A DNA stretch of 64,000 nucleotides from Rubripirellula tenax. Its GTDB lineage: Bacteria > Planctomycetota > Planctomycetia > Pirellulales > Pirellulaceae. The stretch lies in NCBI RefSeq assembly GCF_007860125.1, contig NZ_SJPW01000002.1, forward strand, positions 372,001 to 436,000, given 5' to 3'. The position numbers and the translations under genes were made by a program. This document shows positions 57,738-64,000 of this stretch, piece after piece (the stretch's first letter is position 1; each line of letters starts with the position of its first letter). The notes under the pieces were generated by a model. The model saw only the letters and a program-made list of their open reading frames with translations, was not told the origin of the DNA and ran no database searches.

Positions 57738-58763
57738 TCAATGCTCTAGCTCCACTACTCTTGAATCGCGACGGTTGGCGAGCGAGCCGAGTATTTTGGT
57801 ATCGGTATCGGGACTGAACATGCGAACGCTGCCATCGACCAGGGCGAAGTGGACGCCCGCCGGATGCCAACTACCGAATGAAAACATGTCGGCCAACACG
57901 TCGCTGGGACCGTTAGCCAAACGCAGTCCAGGACCGGCCAAACGACACGACGCGGGCAGGTGATCGCCGTCGTAGGCGGGCGAGTCTTCGGGGAACTGTC
58001 CAAGCCCGACATGCGAGACGAACTTTTCGCCGAACAACAAAGTGTTGGAGGTTCCGTCGCTGACCGATGCCATGCGGACACGGTCCGATGGTGCGATCGC
58101 CTTTCCCTCTTTGCATTTCGGACGAACGCTGATGATGACCCCGGTGCCGTTGCCACCAAAATAGAAGTCCGTCGGGGCTCCGGTCGCGCCGGGGGTTAAG
58201 TCGCCATGGTTGCCGGCATAGTCGCTCAAGGCACCTTCGATGTCTAGCGTCACATTGATGGGGCGAGGCCCTACTGGACATCCGCAGGGTAGTGTTCCGC
58301 CGCCACCGGAAACAGTTGTTCGCAAATTGCGTGTGCCAATCGGGCGAGTACCGCTGCGCCGTGACGGGCAAAGGAATATATCGGGTACGACGGTACGGAC
58401 TTCCTCGGGATGTTCATGCCAGGGCATCGAATAATCCCACTTTTCGCCCAGCGAACTTTGCTCGATGTAGGGCATCACACGAGCGAGCCATGTCGGTGTC
58501 TCCAACCCACACTGGTCGGCAGGATCAGCATCCGGTCGTGACTCGTATCGGGCCGGCGGAAAGTAACCTAGCGCGTCGTGGTGCAAATGCGTGGCGAGAG
58601 CCAATTGACGCACCCGATTCTTGCAATCGGTACTGCGTGCGGCTTCTCGAGCCGATTGAACGGCGGGCAGCAGCATCGCAATCAAAACGCCAATGATCCC
58701 GATGACCACCAGCAACTCAATCAACGTGAAGCCGCGTAACAACTGTCTTTTTTGATTCAACAT
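57738..58763 (-). CDS. DUF1559 protein with type IV pilin-like N-terminus
   Basis: A 341-residue pilin-like protein. The ATG at 58763 starts MLNQKRQLLRGFTLIELLVV, with the prepilin site G-F-T-L-I-E-L near 11-17 and the hallmark LLPAVQSAREAARSTDCKNR. Family end features include FGSWHPAGVHFALVDGSV and a WLARVMPYIEQSS stretch near 100. It is probably an exported pseudopilin-like protein. An alternative TTG at 58775 adds four residues. It forms an operon with the following lipoprotein gene. Confidence 0.92.
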   Translation of the reverse strand: MLNQKRQLLRGFTLIELLVVIGIIGVLIAMLLPAVQSAREAARSTDCKNRVRQLALATHLHHDALGYFPPARYESRPDADPADQCGLETPTWLARVMPYIEQSSLGEKWDYSMPWHEHPEEVRTVVPDIFLCPSRRSGTRPIGTRNLRTTVSGGGGTLPCGCPVGPRPINVTLDIEGALSDYAGNHGDLTPGATGAPTDFYFGGNGTGVIISVRPKCKEGKAIAPSDRVRMASVSDGTSNTLLFGEKFVSHVGLGQFPEDSPAYDGDHLPASCRLAGPGLRLANGPSDVLADMFSFGSWHPAGVHFALVDGSVRMFSPDTDTKILGSLANRRDSRVVELEH

Positions 58764-58842
58764 GAAACGGATCAACTGCGTGAAATGAAATCAATCCGGT
58801 CCGACCGAACGTCATCCTAATCTAATTGAAGGGCCACCGAAG

Positions 58843-60450
58843 TCACTTCGATGGTCGAAATGAAGACGTCCAGCGGGTGCTGGTTGCCAGTAAATCCCGC
58901 ACAACCCGCTTAGTCTCATCCGGTTCAAAGGGGTCGTGTTCCAGTTCGTGTTCGAGATTTTCTAGCTTTTTCCGGATCAGGTAGCCCTGCATTCGTTGGT
59001 AGGGACGCACCCGACCGGTACGAATGAATGTGCCGACTTCCAGCCGACGACTCCAGTCTTCCCAGACCGGAAGCCAAAACAACGCGTGATCGACTTGCCC
59101 GCTGTTGGCAGCCGAAAGGCACTCGGCGCGAGCCATGCTGATCTCTTCCAGGCATTCGTCCGGCGAGGGGTAATAGGCATAGCAAGCCACGGCGCTCAAG
59201 GCGACCAATCCGGCCAACATCGTCGCACCGATGACACCACTGGGAACGACGATGTCCAAACCTCGCCGTGGCGCAGCTTCGTCGGCCGTCAGTGACGAAG
59301 CCAGCGAACCCGCTTTCGCGTTTTTCACCAACCACGCTTCGTCAATTTTTAAAAGCCGAAACAACAATCCAAAGCAAGCCACGACCGCCAACACGATCAT
59401 CGATGCAATAACGCTGATGTCCATCTCTTTGGCCACCAGTCCGCGAATCGACGCCAAGTCAATCTTGTGATAACTGGTTAGTGGATTCGCATAGATGTCG
59501 AAAGCGTGTGTATGCCCAGCGGGTTCGACTCCGGGCGGAACCAGCGGCCCGTTGATCGCATAGGACAATCCCAGCACGATGACCAGCAGCGATGCCATCC
59601 ACATCGATGCGGCCTTCCATCCGTAATGACGTCCGAACCATAACGGCGTCGCGAAGTTCATGCCGGCACCGAGTATCAACAACACGAACGAAGCACCGGG
59701 TGAGTTCGCGTGCTGAAACATCATTCCCAATTGGCTCATGGCAAGCATCGGTGTCGCATACACGGGAACCGCGACCAGCAACATTTTCAACGGTGCCAGC
59801 CAATCATCACGTTCGACTTCATGCTGCATCGCACCGAAAGGCAACACGGCCGCCAAGACGGCAAGGCCGGTTAGGGCAACCACGGTCGCCACCAACGCCT
59901 CACCAGTGGACTGGCGCGCGATTTGAACGAAGGTTGCAAAGACGCGACGAAGTCCGATCAATCGATCGGTCGCGGAACCGGCTTCGAATGGTTCGCCACT
60001 GGACTGAGCATGGTCATCGGCCGGAGTTTTTCGCGACAACGCGTCCCATAAAAGTCCCAACGCGGTCACTACCACCAGCGAACCCAATGCGAACAAGATG
60101 ATCACCAACGGTCGACTGAGCGTCAGTCCGTACAGCAGCGACAGCGGGTTGAACAAGGGAGCCGACAATGCGAACGCCGACATCGCCCCTGGTTTTACCT
60201 TGGCACGGCGCATCTCAAACAGAATAGGCAACACACCGATCGAGCAAACCGGCAACAACATTCCGACCAGCCAAGACTGGGGCAACGATCGCCACCGGTC
60301 GCCGCCGAACAATCGACGCGTTCCCTCGGGGCCGAGATAATTGCGCAGAATCGCGGCAATCAACAAACCGACCAACAACGTCGGTGCCGCTTGGGCAAAG
60401 CCTTGAAAAACACGAATCAGTCCGCCAAAAAACATCATGGACAGGCTCAT
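58843..60450 (-). CDS. DUF318/ArsP-type permease
   Basis: A 535-residue polytopic membrane protein with about nine to ten helices. The opening (VFQGFAQAAPTLLVGLLIAA, near 14-33) and the signature LLPVCSIGVLPILF (66-79) match the DUF318 permease family (ArsP-like and SO0444-type Cu/Zn efflux). The usual CSCG is CSIG here, losing the second Cys. Other landmarks are SAFALSAPLFNPLSLLYGLT near 92-111 and GAGMNFATPLWFG near 255-267. A C-terminal soluble tail (about 430-535) is charged. It overlaps the preceding gene by 4 bases. Substrate could be a metal or organoarsenical, but is unproven. Confidence 0.82.
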   Translation of the reverse strand: MSLSMMFFGGLIRVFQGFAQAAPTLLVGLLIAAILRNYLGPEGTRRLFGGDRWRSLPQSWLVGMLLPVCSIGVLPILFEMRRAKVKPGAMSAFALSAPLFNPLSLLYGLTLSRPLVIILFALGSLVVVTALGLLWDALSRKTPADDHAQSSGEPFEAGSATDRLIGLRRVFATFVQIARQSTGEALVATVVALTGLAVLAAVLPFGAMQHEVERDDWLAPLKMLLVAVPVYATPMLAMSQLGMMFQHANSPGASFVLLILGAGMNFATPLWFGRHYGWKAASMWMASLLVIVLGLSYAINGPLVPPGVEPAGHTHAFDIYANPLTSYHKIDLASIRGLVAKEMDISVIASMIVLAVVACFGLLFRLLKIDEAWLVKNAKAGSLASSLTADEAAPRRGLDIVVPSGVIGATMLAGLVALSAVACYAYYPSPDECLEEISMARAECLSAANSGQVDHALFWLPVWEDWSRRLEVGTFIRTGRVRPYQRMQGYLIRKKLENLEHELEHDPFEPDETKRVVRDLLATSTRWTSSFRPSK

Positions 60451-60992
60451 GTTTCACCCCGCACAAGAATCGGCATATGTTCGGGAATCCTGCCGGCGGC
60501 CTGGGTGATCAAATCGCACAGCGATTCAACCTGCTTTCGATTCTCGGGCGTCAGGCGTCCCTTGGCACTTCGCAGATTTGCCATCGTTGATTTGGATGCT
60601 TCGTACAGCGGTACCCATTCCGATTCGGGCAAATTAGTGTCAGCGGCCACTTCGGCGGTCCAACTGACCAGGTCTTCTATTTCGGCAAGGGACTCGGTGT
60701 TCGGTTCCGGTATCGAAAGACGTTTTCGCAACTTCGCCGCGATGTCAGCAAGATCGTTTGGCCAATGCGACGCGACCACGTGATCGTGTTCAAAGTGAGA
60801 AGTCTTCGAAGCGGATTCGTCGACGCCACATCCCGACAACAGCAACATCAGCGCCGCACAGAAAGCTTGGCAACTTAGCTGGACACCGCTTCGCTGGATC
60901 AGCCGAACGGCGTTTGCCGCGGTTTTTGCGAGAAGAACCGCGGCTAACGCCAAAGCGGCCAATACGTTTAGAAAGGCTGCGAATTGCATCAT
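60447..60992 (-). CDS. Small membrane/lipoprotein-like hypothetical protein
   Basis: A 181-residue protein of unknown function. It begins with a hydrophobic segment (AAFLNVLAALALAAVLL) and a second hydrophobic stretch with LLLSGCGVDESAS near 50-62, which may be a lipobox used after an internal start or part of a two-helix membrane anchor. Following SHFEHDHVVASHW (near 66-78) is His-rich and could bind metal. The C-terminal 100 residues look helical. Its start and stop both overlap neighbours by 4 bases (MoxR gene before, permease gene after), so it is coupled to both. Confidence 0.6.
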   Translation of the reverse strand: MMQFAAFLNVLAALALAAVLLAKTAANAVRLIQRSGVQLSCQAFCAALMLLLSGCGVDESASKTSHFEHDHVVASHWPNDLADIAAKLRKRLSIPEPNTESLAEIEDLVSWTAEVAADTNLPESEWVPLYEASKSTMANLRSAKGRLTPENRKQVESLCDLITQAAGRIPEHMPILVRGET

Positions 60993-61942
60993 CGATACTC
61001 CGGTGCGGGGACGGTATCGAGTAAACGATCCATCACCCCATCGACGTCATCGGTCGTCGTCAGCAACCGAACCGACAACACCGGACGCGCGACATGCACG
61101 ACGTCGCTCGGCGTCACAAAATCGCGGCCTTGCAGAATCGCCCAGGCTTGCGACATCCGCTGCCACAACAGCAGTCCACGTGGACTGACGCCCAATTGAA
61201 TCGACGCATCGTTGTGCGTCGCCTCGACCAAGTCCACTAGATATTCGCGTACCCGCGGATGCACCGTCATCGTTCGTACGGTGTTTTGAATTCTAGCGAG
61301 TTCATCCAGCGTCAGCACGCCTGGGGAAGCGTCGCTCTGTGTCTCTTCACGCGTCGCTGCTTCTAAAATTCCGATCTGTGACGCGCGGTCGGGATAGCCG
61401 ATCTTCAATTTGATCGCGAACCGGTCTAGCTGAGCCTCCGGTAACGGATACGCGCCGTGCGAGTCGATCGGGTTCTGTGTCGCGATCACGAAGAATGTTG
61501 GCGACAAGGCGTAGGGTACCGCGTCAATGGTGACTTGCCGTTCGGCCATCGCTTCCAGCAATGCACTTTGGGTGCGAGGCGTCGTGCGATTGAGTTCATC
61601 GGCCAACAGTACATCCGAAAAAACCGGGCCGGCGTGAAATTCGAATTCACGCGTCTTTTGGTTGAACAAACTGAACCCGGTCACATCCGAAGGCAACAAA
61701 TCGGGCGTGCATTGAACTCTCGCAAGCTTTCCATGAATGCAGGCTGCGATCGCCTTGGCCAGCGTTGTCTTGCCTGTTCCCGGTAAATCGTCAAGCAACA
61801 AGTGGCCTTGCGCAAGCAAACAAGCAATCACCATTTCGACCGCATCATTCTTTCCCAGTAGCACGCTATTGAGTTGGCGGCGAAGTCCGTCGAGCGACTG
61901 GGTGACCGATCCGACGTCGATTGGTTTTTCTAGCACCGTCAT
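60989..61942 (-). CDS. MoxR family AAA+ ATPase
   Basis: A 317-residue MoxR-type AAA+ ATPase, a family of chaperone-like proteins that help assemble complexes. The ATG at 61942 begins MTVLEKPIDVGSV. Walker A is LPGTGKTTLAKAIA near 52-65, Walker B is LLADELNRTTPRTQSALLEAM near 118-138, and sensor 1 Asn is in VIATQNPIDSHG. The substrate is unknown; MoxR is often encoded with DUF58 and transglutaminase-like membrane proteins, and here the transglutaminase-like gene is directly upstream with a 4-base overlap, while a metal-type permease lies two genes downstream. Confidence 0.9.
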   Translation of the reverse strand: MTVLEKPIDVGSVTQSLDGLRRQLNSVLLGKNDAVEMVIACLLAQGHLLLDDLPGTGKTTLAKAIAACIHGKLARVQCTPDLLPSDVTGFSLFNQKTREFEFHAGPVFSDVLLADELNRTTPRTQSALLEAMAERQVTIDAVPYALSPTFFVIATQNPIDSHGAYPLPEAQLDRFAIKLKIGYPDRASQIGILEAATREETQSDASPGVLTLDELARIQNTVRTMTVHPRVREYLVDLVEATHNDASIQLGVSPRGLLLWQRMSQAWAILQGRDFVTPSDVVHVARPVLSVRLLTTTDDVDGVMDRLLDTVPAPEYR

Positions 61943-64000
61943 GCGGATTCCTCTTTGCATAGTTGTCGGAAGACACGGATCTTCAGATTCATGAGTAACT
62001 CTTTGGATGCGTTGTGTTCAAAGGATGAACTTGATGTTCCCGCGAAAGCCGCCCGGTCGGCCGCATCGCAGAATTGGCGAGCGGCGTCACGGAGTTGTTG
62101 GTGTGTGGCGGTGATCGCAAGCAACCAATCTCGCTGGGGTCGGCCGGCGATTCGAGGACAACCGGCAACCCTTGCACGCGTTTGCAGGACTCGCATCGCC
62201 AGCGCCGTGCGTTTTTTCGGCCAGACGATCGCGCCGATCGGATAAACAACTACTAACCCCAATTCGATCCAGAACAAACGGGTGGCGAACAGCAAACCCG
62301 CAGCCAAAATCCATGCAATCGCGTGTGGCCAATACGCGGCGGTAAGCTGCGCCGCGACCAGCCACACGGATGGCGTGTAGATTGGTTGTCGATATCCCGG
62401 CGTCGGTTCGATCTCGAACCAACGACCGTCATCGAGACGAACTTCTGTCCAGACGTGAACATCATCGGGTAACACGTTCGTGTGCCCCGCCGAGACATCA
62501 AACGCCGACGGACGAACGTAGAAACCGGTGACTAAACGAGACTGCAAACCGATCTGGCGCGCGAGCAGCGCCGCGGCGGTCGCGAACAGATGGTCGCCCC
62601 CGCGCCGTGACCGCAAAAAATCGTCGATCGGACGATCCGCTTCCGTTTCGACGCTTCGATCAAACGTGAACTCGGATCGCAGATGCTCGACGATTGCCCG
62701 CAGCTTTTCGTAGGGATGATCGCAACCCGCCGTCCAATCCGCGGCATAGTCTTCCAGTCTATGGTCTTCCAACTCTAAATCGACCATCTTGCTCGGCTGA
62801 CCACGTGACAGGCCGTCCCACAATTCGTCTTCCATCACCTTCGCGTACGCGACATGCACGACCGTCAACGGAGGTACCTTTTCTCGCCCCGGCATAAAGA
62901 AGGACCCGTCGTCGTCGATCGCAAAGAAGTCGGGCCGGTCGACTTCTTTGACATGAACTCCCGTCGTAGTCATAGGGACGGGAATTCGCGTCGAATCCAA
63001 ACGCAGCACCTTGAGCTGATTGACTCGCGTTGTGGATTGGCCAAACGATCCGGCGACTGTTGGGTCCATGAACCAATCCGCATTACCTTGCACGTGATGC
63101 GATAGCGTTTCTTGTCGGTGGTTGGCGGTGTTGGTCCAATTCACACCGTCGAAGGTGTCGTAGCGGTTCATTGCCAGTCGCGTTCCGGTCGGGCCAGCCC
63201 ATTGGATCACTGCCTTCTCAGTGGCATCGGTCAAGTTCAGGTGTTTCTTCGGCGGTACGCGATCGGTTGAAAACGAGCTGCCGCCCTTCTCGCTCTTGGC
63301 CGTCTTGGCGTGGGCTTCCAAGACTTGATCGGGAGTCATGGCTTGTCGTCGTTCCCATTTGTTCTTCTTTTTTGGCTCGCCAATCGAATCACTGAACATG
63401 TCGAACAAGGTCGATTCGGTCGATTCTAAAAACAGGTCTGATTCGACCGCGCCGAATGATTCGGCATGATCCTTGGCGGCGATCGCGGCATCGCCTGTTC
63501 CCACGCCGCTGCGCGCCGCCGGATCGGACCAATGTGAACCGCCGCTGAAGGGCATGAAACCGGACGCGAATCGTTTGGATTCTGCAAAGCGATCTCGCAC
63601 GCCCCATCCGCTGATGACGCAAAGGGTGATCGCGGCAAGCACCGACATCGGACGCACACCCGTTCCTCGACGCACTTGTTGCACGGCACACAATTCCAGT
63701 CGTTCCCAGTGGTTCGCCACCAAGTGCCACACACAAACCGCCATCCAAGCCATCGCCAACACGACGGCATAGCGATCGTCGGAAATCGTCACGGCAAAGA
63801 GTGTCAGGAAGCCCGATGCAACCAATGACATCGCTTGGGTGCGTCGGGATCCGATGGCCATCGCTAGCGACGCGGTACCGAAGGTTGTCAGCGCCGTCAT
63901 TTCAAATGCGATCGGAGATCCGCAGGCTCTCGCGATGAACGCAAGCGTGATCGGCATGACGACGACGCCAATAGAACTTGCCAATAATGCTGCTGAAGTT
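61939..64000 (-). CDS. Transglutaminase-like membrane protein, N-terminus beyond the window
   Basis: The frame is still open at the right edge, so the N-terminus is missing. The seen part of about 687 residues has several hydrophobic segments at its N-terminal end, a central soluble part (AVESDLFLESTESTLFDM, then RYDTFDGVNWTNTANHR), and a transglutaminase core near 62430-62620 with LFATAAALLARQIGLQSRLVTGFYV, DDVHVWTEVRL and FEIEPTPGY. The catalytic His is kept, but at the Cys position there is an Asp (codon at 62593-62595) and the third residue is Glu. A second membrane segment and a charged tail follow. It ends in a 4-base overlap with the MoxR gene. Likely a pseudo-transglutaminase scaffold. 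Confidence 0.85.
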   Translation of the reverse strand, partial: TSAALLASSIGVVVMPITLAFIARACGSPIAFEMTALTTFGTASLAMAIGSRRTQAMSLVASGFLTLFAVTISDDRYAVVLAMAWMAVCVWHLVANHWERLELCAVQQVRRGTGVRPMSVLAAITLCVISGWGVRDRFAESKRFASGFMPFSGGSHWSDPAARSGVGTGDAAIAAKDHAESFGAVESDLFLESTESTLFDMFSDSIGEPKKKNKWERRQAMTPDQVLEAHAKTAKSEKGGSSFSTDRVPPKKHLNLTDATEKAVIQWAGPTGTRLAMNRYDTFDGVNWTNTANHRQETLSHHVQGNADWFMDPTVAGSFGQSTTRVNQLKVLRLDSTRIPVPMTTTGVHVKEVDRPDFFAIDDDGSFFMPGREKVPPLTVVHVAYAKVMEDELWDGLSRGQPSKMVDLELEDHRLEDYAADWTAGCDHPYEKLRAIVEHLRSEFTFDRSVETEADRPIDDFLRSRRGGDHLFATAAALLARQIGLQSRLVTGFYVRPSAFDVSAGHTNVLPDDVHVWTEVRLDDGRWFEIEPTPGYRQPIYTPSVWLVAAQLTAAYWPHAIAWILAAGLLFATRLFWIELGLVVVYPIGAIVWPKKRTALAMRVLQTRARVAGCPRIAGRPQRDWLLAITATHQQLRDAARQFCDAADRAAFAGTSSSSFEHNASKELLMNLKIRVFRQLCKEESA

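Overview
This window looks like chromosomal DNA from a planctomycete close to Rhodopirellula, Rubripirellula or Novipirellula (order Pirellulales). The call rests on family content: a DUF1553/DUF1501 pair, two pilin-like DUF1559 proteins each paired with a small lipoprotein, a Cys-type sulfatase, a twin-arginine Gfo/Idh/MocA oxidoreductase, FG-GAP/ASPIC lipoproteins, a divergent FHA protein with a Ser/Thr kinase, and many weak ribosome binding sites and alternative starts. No rRNA gene, complete tRNA, CRISPR array, transposase or phage gene was found. One tRNA T-arm-like fragment is present.

Layout, 1-24 kb: DUF1553 (cut by the window edge) and DUF1501; a MOSC protein; gyrA with acidic extensions; gap; a methyltransferase; a secreted metallopeptidase-like protein; an orphan solute-binding lipoprotein; a Gfo/Idh oxidoreductase; an AIM24 protein; a GDSL hydrolase; DUF1559 plus small lipoprotein; a sulfatase; a DUF2314/ankyrin protein; a coiled-coil protein; then an FHA-like protein, a membrane Ser/Thr kinase and a membrane protein joined by 4-base ATGA overlaps.

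24-38 kb is a signalling and chemotaxis island. On the minus strand are a RedB-like thiol protein, a membrane PAS histidine kinase and a response regulator with a degenerate HD-like output domain, followed by cheY-cheX. On the plus strand are cheA (two CheW domains and a receiver), cheW, a chemoreceptor, a 250-base run of seven consecutive hairpins, then cheB and cheR. CheX fills the phosphatase slot. No cheD, cheZ or flagellar gene is in view.

38-57 kb: a Gly/Pro-repeat secreted protein, a TPR/FG-GAP/ASPIC lipoprotein, an unrecognised 653-residue protein, a lipase-like hydrolase, a MoeB/ThiF-type E1, an EpmA-like ligase, a hemerythrin-like protein, an MMPL exporter, a secretin-like protein with about six N-domains and no visible pore domain, and a tetraheme cytochrome c with an unknown partner. 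57-64 kb: a dispersed-type inverted/direct repeat, a second DUF1559/lipoprotein pair, and a minus-strand operon (transglutaminase-like protein, MoxR ATPase, small lipoprotein, DUF318-type permease) in which all three junctions are 4-base overlaps. The transglutaminase-like protein has Asp where the catalytic Cys is expected.

The best candidates for something undescribed are the hairpin array between the chemoreceptor and cheB, and the coupled transglutaminase-like/MoxR/lipoprotein/permease operon.
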